Shown here: piece by piece, positions 1 to 7,300 of the stretch
Layout: each line of letters starts with the position of its first letter
Position numbering within the stretch: position 1 is the stretch's first letter
Source of the DNA: Rhodothermales bacterium
GTDB taxonomy: Bacteria; Bacteroidota; Rhodothermia; Rhodothermales; Bin80
NCBI GenBank assembly: GCA_958296045.1
Contig: CATQHT010000003.1
Coordinates: 1,065,246-1,129,245 of the forward strand
DNA: 64,000 nucleotides
Direction of reading: 5' to 3'
The notes under the pieces: generated by a model
Database searches by the model: none
Told to the model about the DNA's origin: nothing
Seen by the model: only the letters and a program-made list of their open reading frames with translations
Translations under genes and position numbers: made by a program

Positions 1-866
1 ACATTGAGCGAAACGTCAAGCTTAGCCAACTCCTCCAGCAAACGCCGGTAAATCCCCCGCTCCAGCCAGCCCCATTTGGGGTAGCCATCCACCACTATCA
101 CCAGGTCGTCAGCAAAGCGGGCGTACTCCATATGGAAGTACCCCCTCTCGCGGGTGACCGCCTTCGCACGCTCCAGCATACGATCCACCTCATTGAGGTA
201 GATGTTGCTCAGAAGCGGCGAGATGACGCCCCCTTGAGGCACGCCTTTGTTGCCACCAGACTTCAGTATCCGCTTTAGTAGCCACAGAATCGCGTTGTCC
301 TTAACACGGACAGCCACTTTCCAGAGTAGAATATGGTGACGTATCGTATCGAAGTACGACGCCAGATCCACATCTATTACCCGGGTCATTCCTTTGACCA
401 CCGCCGAGGTTACACGGTGTACGGCAGCATGAGGCGTGCGCTTCGGTCGGTACCCATAGGATCCGTCCTGAAAGTCGGCCTCAAAGATCGGCTCCAGAAT
501 CAGCTTCAACGCTCCCTGTACCACGCGATCACGTATCGTCGGAATACCCAGCGTGCGGAACTTGCCGCCGCCTTTAGGTATCCGCTTCTTACGCAATCCC
601 GATGGTCGGTAGCGGTATAAGACAAGATCGCGCCGTATATCGTCCAGAAACGCCTCCAATCCCGACTCCTCTATGGCTTCAAACGTCATTGCGTCAATGC
701 CCGGGGCACCGCCGTTTCGTTTTGCCATTCGGTACGCCTCCTGGAGCGTTTCCATCTTACATACATGCACGTACATGCCCCAAAAACGCCATTCCGGCTC
801 TGCCTTGGCTTTACGGTATATTCTCCTCCTCAGGTCCTGCAGGCTTATAGTTGCGGCCTTCTTCAT
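1..866 (-). CDS. ltrA: Group II intron reverse transcriptase/maturase, C-terminus off the left edge
   Basis: The minus strand is open from an ATG at 866 to the window edge, about 288 codons. It encodes the multifunctional protein of a group II intron: reverse transcriptase for retrohoming plus maturase for splicing. Visible RT blocks in order are RT-0/1 (GGAPGID near residue 46), the RIPKGGGKFRTLGIPTI block, GSYGYRP, a DVDLASYFDTI palm motif, GVPQGGVISPLLSNIYL, and the catalytic ARFADDLV box (Phe in the usual Tyr position). The thumb, maturase X and any DNA-binding/HNH domains lie outside the window. Members are usually 400-600 residues. The ORF sits in domain IV of the intron called C here, whose 5' RNA lies directly upstream. 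No frameshift is visible in the part seen, so the protein could be active. Confidence 0.95.
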   Translation of the reverse strand, partial: MKKAATISLQDLRRRIYRKAKAEPEWRFWGMYVHVCKMETLQEAYRMAKRNGGAPGIDAMTFEAIEESGLEAFLDDIRRDLVLYRYRPSGLRKKRIPKGGGKFRTLGIPTIRDRVVQGALKLILEPIFEADFQDGSYGYRPKRTPHAAVHRVTSAVVKGMTRVIDVDLASYFDTIRHHILLWKVAVRVKDNAILWLLKRILKSGGNKGVPQGGVISPLLSNIYLNEVDRMLERAKAVTRERGYFHMEYARFADDLVIVVDGYPKWGWLERGIYRRLLEELAKLDVSLN

Positions 867-1378
867 GTCTTCAGTGCCTCCCCGTTATTGTCGGAAAACA
901 TACCAGCAGCGAGGCGCCTTCGCTCCACGGGCATTACCCCGCTTCAGCGCTACTACGCACCTCTCCGCCACCCTCTCACCTTCGGTACACTTCCCGGTGC
1001 CACCGGTTATAGTACCTACCTTTCTCCGACGATTTCTCGTCGGGGCGAGGAGGGCTTCTCCAGTTGCTTTGCATGTCCTTGTGATCGTGCCGTCGCTACC
1101 ACCCCGCCGAAGTGGAACAGTCGTTTCAATCAGATTTCGACCGCCCATGCTGCCTTCGTCCCACGGATGAGGACTCGGCCTTCGGGATACACTGACGAGG
1201 CCACCTGTGCGTTCACTTGCGTTACGGCCCGAACACTCGCAACCTCCCCAAGGGAGGCCTTGTCGGTAGGCTTCATGAATTAAGTTTCCCGCTTCCATGC
1301 TACCCGAGCTACAGAGCTCTGATTTCTACTCTGGCAGGACTGACTCCTGCCGAACATGCCAGCCTATGCTGGACACAC
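1..1378 (-). mobile_element. Group II intron C (5' part; ORF-bearing)
   Basis: About 510 nt of non-coding sequence precede ltrA on the minus strand. A GUGUG-type intron start is placed at 1378, right after the domain V of another intron. Just before the ORF the RNA has the usual pattern of bacterial introns, a GTAGTAG..GAAG..GGTAATGCCCGTGGAGCGAAGG-like stretch (about 945-900), as expected for domain IV entry. The exact 5' nucleotide is inferred from the GUGYG rule and was not tested by folding. Confidence 0.7.
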
Positions 1379-1380
1379 AT

Positions 1381-1409
1381 CCGTGCGTGCGCGTTAACGC
1401 ACACGGCTC
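1381..1409 (-). ncRNA. Group II intron domain V (intron A)
   Basis: Read on the minus strand this starts GAGCCGTGTGCG, has a short TTAA loop and returns as CGCACGCACGG, so a hairpin with the AGC catalytic triad at its 5' base can form. That is the diagnostic shape of group II domain V. A near copy, cut inside the 3' strand, lies at about 27512-27532. Intron C begins two nucleotides downstream, so the domain VI of this intron is missing or displaced. Confidence 0.65.
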
Positions 1410-1650
1410 CTCCCGCAGGTCGCGCTCCCGCGCATGACGTTAGGAAGTGGGGAAACCCCACCTCCAGCCGTAAGCGGTTCACCTGCGCCCCGACTGTGGC
1501 TCTGAGTCCACAGCTCTTGGACAGATTCACAAAATCCGGCCCAGTGTCCGGCATGAATCCGGCTTCCCGCTTTCCCCTTGGGTGCGACCCTTGGCTCCAC
1601 CGGCTCCGCCCCGTGGTCATCCACGCGTTGTTCGCTGGCTTCGTAGCTAG

Positions 1651-3551
1651 TGCTTGTCCGAAAAACAGGGCCTGCCTTGCGTAGATGGCTACATGGGGGT
1701 CAGCAGGGGGAGAGGTACGCCAGAAATAGGCGTTTTTGCGGGCTAATGGTCGGTCTAACTCACTCTGGACCCATTGTGGACCCATTCCTGCCAAGAGCTT
1801 GAATCCGCGAATGTTGGCTCAGATTTAGCTTTTCTCAGCGTAAAGCACGATATTGAGCTCTGAACCCGCCTACATTCGCCCGAGTCATACACATGAGAGC
1901 GGTCATTAAGTCCCAGTCGGATCTGGGGGTCACGCCGATTGAGCAGATTGAGCTGAACCCCAAGTCAAGGGACGATACCCCCGCGGTGTTGCGCGGCCTG
2001 CAGTCCCTGTATATGGATAAGGATGTGCGCGAACAGGTGCTGGAGGTCCTTTCGCGCAGGATTCTTCCCGACGTAGATCGGACGAAGGGTCGCCCTGGCA
2101 TGGATTTCTGGCAGATCTTTGTGTTAGGTGTAGTGAAGTACGCACTCAACTGTGACTATGATCGTCTGGAGGATCTGGCCAACCACCATAGGGCGCTGCG
2201 TCAGATGCTCATGATTAGCGACGTCAGTAAGAAGCGGTTTTCTGTGCAAACACTGGTCGACAATGTGTCCCTGCTGACGAAGGAGGCGCTCGACGAGATC
2301 AACCAAGTGGTGGTAGCAAAGGGTCATAAGGAGCGTAAGCATGGCGCCAACGATGCCTTGCGCTGCCGCGCGGATTCGGCTGTGGCGCGTACCAACGTGG
2401 AGTGGCCCACGGACGTACGACTTCTCTGTGATGCATTGCGCAGTCTGGTTAACGGGTTGTACGGACACTGCAAGTCGCTAGAAATGAAGGGCTGGCGCAA
2501 GGCCCGCTGGTGGGTGAAGAGATTAACGAAAGCGTATCGCCGTTGCCGTAAGGCCCGTAAGAATGGCTTCCTCGACCGCGTACGTCAGTTCCTTGCGGTT
2601 GCGCGCCAGATCATCACAAAGGCGTTAGGGACGGTGAAGACGCTGAAGGAAGTGACCGACAAGATGGCGTGGTACCTGGAAGCCAGCGAAAAACTGGTAG
2701 ACCAAGTGGACCGTCGCTTGCTGAAAAAGGAAGAGATTGACCACAAAGAGAAGATATTTTCTGTTTTCGAGCCGCATACGCAGTGGGTCAGGAAAGGAAA
2801 GGCCGGTGTGTTAGCTGAGCTCGGCATTCCGGTCTGCGTGCTGGAGGATCAGCATCAATTCATCTTGATGCACCACGTGCAGCACGACGGGGGCGATAAG
2901 GCCATGATCATGGGTTTCATAGACGAAGCAAAGAAGCGCTATCCGTCGCTTACGTCCTGCAGCATGGATAAGGGCTTCTACTCTGCGAAGAATCGCGACG
3001 CCTTGGATGAGCTGCTGGACTTGAACGTCATGCCCAAGCCTGGTTACCGCAATGCGAAACAACGCGAGCGGGAGTCTCATCCCGATTTTGTCAAGGCGCG
3101 TCAACAGCATCCTGCGATCGAGTCCGCCATCAACAACCTGCAACAGCGGGGGATGGGGCTCATACGTACCCACGGAAAGGAGGGCTTCGATCGGTCGGTA
3201 GGGCTGGCGGTGCTGTCGGCAAACATTCACCGACTAGGCAAAGTGGTCAGGAAAAAAGAAGCGAAACGACGAGCCTGGCATGCCGCTCGCGCGAAGGCCA
3301 CTTAAGGCTCGCCCGCTCCAGCTTCGACTGAGCCCTTCTTTTTCTGTCTCCGACAAGCCCGCGACGGGTAAGCTGTATCCACTCTGCGCCGCCAGGAGCT
3401 AACGAAGCCCGGTTGAGGGTCAGAAATGGCCGTGCAGCGCTTCTGTTACCCTTCCCATCGCTCAGACCAGCGTCCCTATCGGGCCCCCAGCGTGCCCCCG
3501 ACCTTGCTCCAGCCAGGCAGACGCCCAAAATGCCCTATTTTCTGACAAGCA
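1651..3551 (+). mobile_element. ISNCY-type insertion sequence, complete
   Basis: The 1901-bp element has imperfect terminal inverted repeats: TGCTTGTCCGAAAAACAGGG at 1651 and, inverted at the right end, TGCTTGTCAGAAAATAGGGC ending at 3551. Both ends are bounded by CTAG (1647-1650 and 3552-3555), read as a 4-bp palindromic target duplication. It contains one transposase gene and long non-coding ends (about 240 bp each). It is inserted in the domain IV part of intron A. A 304-bp right-end copy lies at 22545-22848, also followed by CTAG. Confidence 0.88.
1893..3305 (+). CDS. DDE transposase, ISNCY-like
   Basis: This 470-residue protein is the only gene of the element at 1651-3551. Recognisable blocks are RPGMDFWQIFVLGVVKYAL (residues 68-86), the DSAVARTNVEWPTDVRLL block near 165 that holds the first catalytic Asp, a MDKGFYS block near 356 with the second Asp, and HPAIESAINNLQQRG near 410 with the Glu. 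This layout is the DDE (RNase H-like) fold of the ISNCY/IS5 superfamily; ISNCY is chosen from the TNVEWPTD block and the long length. The frame is intact, so the element may be mobile. The last 19 codons and the following region are repeated at 22545. Confidence 0.85.
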   Translation: MRAVIKSQSDLGVTPIEQIELNPKSRDDTPAVLRGLQSLYMDKDVREQVLEVLSRRILPDVDRTKGRPGMDFWQIFVLGVVKYALNCDYDRLEDLANHHRALRQMLMISDVSKKRFSVQTLVDNVSLLTKEALDEINQVVVAKGHKERKHGANDALRCRADSAVARTNVEWPTDVRLLCDALRSLVNGLYGHCKSLEMKGWRKARWWVKRLTKAYRRCRKARKNGFLDRVRQFLAVARQIITKALGTVKTLKEVTDKMAWYLEASEKLVDQVDRRLLKKEEIDHKEKIFSVFEPHTQWVRKGKAGVLAELGIPVCVLEDQHQFILMHHVQHDGGDKAMIMGFIDEAKKRYPSLTSCSMDKGFYSAKNRDALDELLDLNVMPKPGYRNAKQRERESHPDFVKARQQHPAIESAINNLQQRGMGLIRTHGKEGFDRSVGLAVLSANIHRLGKVVRKKEAKRRAWHAARAKAT

Positions 3552-3910
3552 CTAGCTACTATGGTCACATCTGACTCCTCTCCATCGTACATCCTCCGAT
3601 TAGCATTTAGCCTACGCTTTGGCGACCCTCCCCGAAGGGATGGGTAATGGAGAGACCTCCCAGGTCCCGGCGTAGTACGTACGTGCGTGCCTGGGTTCTT
3701 GGACACCGCGGGACCCTCCTCCGCCTCACCATTAGCGGCAAAGAAGGTGTTGCCTTCGGCCAAATGCAAAGCCTCGGCATCCCGGACGATGAAGTTTTCG
3801 GTGCTCATTAGCCCTGCCCACACGCGCCTCTACCGACGCTTCGCCTGTACCCTCGCGAGTACAGACGCACGGCTCGAGGAGATGTGTAGATGGTTAGTCT
3901 TTCACAACGG

Positions 3911-3923
3911 GGGACTTGCACCC
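3911..3923. repeat. Target-site duplication of the IS4-type element, left copy
   Basis: GGGACTTGCACCC here is repeated exactly at 5419-5431 on the other side of the element. The 13-bp length suits the IS4 family. Confidence 0.88.
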
Positions 3924-5418
3924 ATAAGCGTTAACTTGTTAATGTCAATGTGATCCTGTATGTTGCCAGCGTCTACACTGAGATATGGCCACCAAGGGGG
4001 ATCATGCTGAGAACTGTAGACCGTTGCGGGCAACGACGACCAGGAATGTCCAGAAGCATGGCGTACCTTCGGCCGCGAAGTGGAGAGCGCACTGTCACCT
4101 CATCGTTGGTCGGGAGAATAGATGAAGTGGACCGTATCAATGGCAGCGGATGACAAGGAGTGGGGCCTGCTGGTGTCGTTCCTGCCTGCGAATTGGCAAG
4201 AACTAGCCGCCTCTACCGGCGCATTACGCGGCCTGCGTAAGGACAAGTCACCGGAAAGGCTCCTTCGGACATTGCTGATTCACTTGGGGTGCGGACACTC
4301 GTTGCGGGAGTCAGTCGCGCGGGCTCGTCAGGCTCAACTGGCCAACTTATCTGCAGTAGCGCTGCTCAAACGATTGCGTAAGTCACGAGACTGGCTCTAT
4401 GCTATGTGCATGGAGCTGTTTCACGAGCATGGAATTGAAGTGTCCACAGGCGGCGGATTTCAAATGCGGGCATTTGACGCCACTGTTGTGAGTGAGCCTG
4501 GTCGCACTGGCTCAACATGGCGGCTGCATTACAGTGTTACTCTGCCATCACTGGGCTGCGATTTCTTTAAATTAACTGGAACGAAGGGAGCTGGCACGGG
4601 GGAATCGTTCAAGCAATTTCCAATCCGGGCAGGTGATTACATACTGGCTGGCCGCTGGTACGCTACCGGTGCGGGCATTGAGCATGTGACCACAGCGGGC
4701 GGCTACGTAACGGTGCGCGTCAATACCGGTGCACTGCGCTTTCAGAAAGCTTCCGGTCAGCCCTTTGACCTGCTGTCATCGGTAGAAACGCTGCAGCAGG
4801 CTGGGGCTGTAGGAGTCTGGGCCGCAGCCGTTAAAGCAGAAACGCCAGTGGTGGGACGCATTTGTGCACTACGAAAGACGGAGGAAGCAATCGAAGATGC
4901 ACACAAAAAGATCCACAGGACCGCACAGCGTAAAGGAAAGACGCCTCGCAGAAAGACCTTGCGGTACGCGCGCTACGTCATCTTGTTCACCACCTTCCCC
5001 GAGGACAAGTATACCGTAAAAGAGGTGCTTGAGTGGTACCGGCTACGCTGGCAGGTTGAATTGGTGTTCAAGCGCTTCAAATCGCTAGCACAACTGGGTC
5101 ATTTGCCCAAATCCGACGATAACAGTGCCAGAGCATGGCTCTACGGGAAGCTGCTAGTAGCCCTGCTCACCGAAAAGATCGTCCGTCATGCGCGGACTCT
5201 TTCCCCCTGGGGCTACGACGCGCAGGCGTACGAGCAGTACATGGAGGGACTTCAAGTTCGCGCTTAACCAAGTTAAGCGGACGATTGAGCCCGAGTGCTC
5301 ATTATCTGAAATGATTCAACACTGACCTACTATTTCTGGGCAGTTGGCGGCACCTCCGAGAGTTAGAGTCAACCAAGTGGAACGCTATTTCCCAAGCTTT
5401 TTACAAGTTAACTCTTAT
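3924..5418 (+). mobile_element. IS4-type insertion sequence
   Basis: The 1495-bp element has 16-bp inverted repeats with one mismatch: ATAAGCGTTAACTTGT at 3924-3939 and its inverted form (ATAAGAGTTAACTTGT) ending at 5418. A 13-bp direct repeat flanks it, so insertion into intron A is recent enough for the target duplication to remain perfect. It carries one transposase gene on the plus strand. Confidence 0.9.
4122..5267 (+). CDS. IS4-family transposase with substituted second catalytic Asp
   Basis: This is a 381-residue IS4-type DDE transposase. The first Asp is in RAFDATVVSEPG (about residue 122). The family signature Y-x2-R-x3-E-x6-K is present as YRLRWQVELVFKRFK near residue 306, supplying the Glu. 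The second catalytic position, normally in a (G/A)DRGYA-type block, reads LAGRWYATG near residue 182, so Asp is replaced by Gly and the following Gly by Trp. I infer the enzyme is inactive unless another Asp takes over. The start at 4122 is the first ATG; a shorter start at MAADDKEW (4140) is possible. Confidence 0.85.
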   Translation: MKWTVSMAADDKEWGLLVSFLPANWQELAASTGALRGLRKDKSPERLLRTLLIHLGCGHSLRESVARARQAQLANLSAVALLKRLRKSRDWLYAMCMELFHEHGIEVSTGGGFQMRAFDATVVSEPGRTGSTWRLHYSVTLPSLGCDFFKLTGTKGAGTGESFKQFPIRAGDYILAGRWYATGAGIEHVTTAGGYVTVRVNTGALRFQKASGQPFDLLSSVETLQQAGAVGVWAAAVKAETPVVGRICALRKTEEAIEDAHKKIHRTAQRKGKTPRRKTLRYARYVILFTTFPEDKYTVKEVLEWYRLRWQVELVFKRFKSLAQLGHLPKSDDNSARAWLYGKLLVALLTEKIVRHARTLSPWGYDAQAYEQYMEGLQVRA

Positions 5419-5431
5419 GGGACTTGCACCC
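5419..5431. repeat. Target-site duplication of the IS4-type element, right copy
   Basis: GGGACTTGCACCC, identical to 3911-3923. Confidence 0.88.
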
Positions 5432-5464
5432 CTGTACTAACGCCAGTTAGCCTGGCGCACGCAT

Positions 5465-5847
5465 CTGACTTCTCTCCACCGTACATCCTCCGATCAGCAT
5501 TTAGCCTACGCTTTGGCGACCCTCCCCGAAGGGATGGGTGATGGAGAGACCTCCCAGGTCCCGATGCAGTACGTACGTGCGTGCCTGGGTTCTTGGACAC
5601 CGCGAGACCCTCCTCCGCCTCACCATTAACGGCGAAGAAGGTGTTGCCTTCGACCACGAAGAAACCCTCGGCGTCCCGGACGATGACATTTTCGGTGCTC
5701 ATTAGCCCTGCCCACCCGCACCTCTACCGACGCTTCGCCTGCACCCTCGCGGGTACCAACGCACGGCTCGAGGAGATGCGTGGATGGTTAGTCCTTCACA
5801 TCGGGAGACTTTCACTCCCTGTACTGGCACCAGTTAGCCTGGCGCAC
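5465..5847 (-). mobile_element. Group II intron B, 5' fragment
   Basis: The minus strand starts at 5847 with GTGCGCCAGGC and is highly similar, over about 380 nt, to intron A (3923-3565), including the GACCTGGGAGGTCTCTCC and GGTCGCCAAAGCG stretches seen upstream of ORFs in bacterial group II introns. It ends at a GTCAGATG-like point where intron A begins (5460). It therefore lacks domains V and VI here and cannot splice by itself. Its 5' junction falls inside a DUF4062/AlbA_2 pseudogene. Confidence 0.7.
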
Positions 5848-6740
5848 CTCCGCAATAACTCTCTCGGCATCTCATAGGTTTTGGGCACCTGTATGCGCTG
5901 GACCCTCTTGCCAGCTGCCAATACGACCTTGCTCATGACAAGACCCACTGCCTGCTCCGCCAATCCCAATACCGCACCCTTCAACACTTCGTAGGACCGA
6001 ATCGGCTTCGGAGCCGCGTTCCCATGAAAATGCGCACATACGACCTCCGACGCAATGAAAAACGCTGCGGACCCTTGCCCAATCGAGGTACCGTGGCATT
6101 TGTCAGCCTGCCATGGCGCACGAGGTTGGGGTATCTGACCGGATCGATCGGGTAGGTCTTCGCTAAGAGCGGAATGTGCCTCGCTCTGCGCGCTATGTGG
6201 ATAAACGATAGATGTCCTCGACTCGCAAATCCTTGAGGGTGACACCGTGGCCGTGAGCGGCATCCAATGGACCAAAGTGCTGCAACTCGTTCGTCCCCAG
6301 ATAGTCAATGACTACGGCATACAGCCTGGTAACTAGCTCCAGCATGGACGCGAAACACGTTCTGATCAGCCCGCCCTGCGCTCGGCCAATGACCGCATGC
6401 ATTTTCGCGTGGCGCTCGCCTTGCTTTGAGTGCGTCAGGAATATCATTCATAACGGTCGTGTGCGGTAGTCCTGTTGACTTCTTCTCTGGTGCATGAGAC
6501 CCTATCGTTGCCCTCGGACCCGTACTCATTACCGAACAGACCGACGTATATCTCGCCCTGTTCGACTTCGTGCAGATAGGTAGTGCCTGCACGCCGGTCG
6601 GAGTCTGTAACATTTCCAGAGGGACAAACCTCGAACCAACGCAGCAGCAGCGGATGCCCACGCAGGAAGCCGAGCACCGGCGCGCGCTCGCGCGAGCGTT
6701 CAGTCGGAGCGCTGCTGATACAGATGCGTATCGACGTCGT
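5848..6740 (-). pseudogene. Broken DUF4062-AlbA_2 (Schlafen-like/RecG-type) ATP-binding protein
   Basis: Minus-strand pieces in more than one frame line up, from memory, with one family. They are RICISSAPTERSRERA (about 6740), then LRGHPLLLRWFEVCPSG and EQGEIYVGLFGNEYG (DUF4062 domain); then ERHAKMHAVIGRAQGGLIR and DYLGTNELQHFGPLDAA (near 6420-6270); then FFIASEVVCAHFHGN and YEVLKGAVLGLAEQAV ending at KTYEMPRELLR. Intron B starts immediately after, so the rest of the gene (the winged-helix/GHKL-like end) is missing. At least two frameshifts are needed. Such proteins are accessory genes of uncertain role, sometimes linked to defence. Confidence 0.75.
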
Positions 6741-7300
6741 CGGCCCAGCCTGTTCAGCACCCGTTTCATGTCAATCTCCAAGATCAGAGCATGGTTAGAT
6801 GCAGTGGAGAGCCGCCCCATCGCCAGCGGTGCAAGACTCCCTCTGTAAATCGCCAGAAAACGAGCAAGGCCGCACTGCTCCCAAGAGCCAGGGCACCGAC
6901 GACTACGTCTCCGATCACAATGATCTGATTCTCACGGATGCCCCTGGCAATATACTCCGGGCACCAGCAGCGAATGTCTCGCCGTGCTCGACCAGGGAAT
7001 GGTCACAGTACGGGAGGGACGTAGTCTGGCATGCCTGTGGGCGCGATTAGCCGTTGCGGCCCAATGGGGTGCGAGCAAATGCGGGTTGACGCGCAGACCA
7101 ATATCCCGCTTCCGTCACCCGGCACTGCACCTTGCCCGGGAAGCACTAGCACGAGAGGTACTCCAATGCCCACGGCTGCGTCCGGTACAAGATTTGTGCG
7201 GAAGCCGCCTCAAGCCCAGGGTCTGAACCTCCTGTGTCGCACAGCATCTCAGGCTATGCCCTCGCGATGGAATACAATGCCCTTGGCCGACCATGTGGAC
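6741..7300. other. Stretch without a recognisable gene
   Basis: Short frames exist on both strands, but none shows a family motif, a credible start context or consistent coding character. It may contain decayed accessory DNA between the DUF4062 relic and the GmrSD gene. Confidence 0.5.

Larger units (their letters stand above)
1381..5460 (-). mobile_element. Group II intron A, apparently ORF-less, interrupted by two IS elements
   Basis: The minus strand starts at 5460 with GTGCGCCAGGC, runs to 5419, resumes at 3923-3552 after an IS4-type element, and resumes again at 1650 after an ISNCY-type element, ending in domain V at 1381. Removing both IS elements and one copy of each target duplication leaves roughly 670 nt. 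The rejoined text ..GTGACCATAGTAG-CTACGAAG.. keeps the usual domain IV entry, yet no RT reading frame follows before domain V. It is therefore an ORF-less derivative that would need a maturase in trans, perhaps that of intron C (inference). Confidence 0.65.

Noticed and set aside
885-1298. Open frames over 885-1794 on both strands
   Set aside because: They overlie group II intron RNA and IS ends; no protein family motif, and the RNA features explain the conservation.
3476-3823. Repeated protein-like frames at 3476-3823 and 5415-5702 (similar to each other)
   Set aside because: The similarity is that of the two intron 5' regions (A and B) and not of a protein; the frames also run through IS and intron borders.
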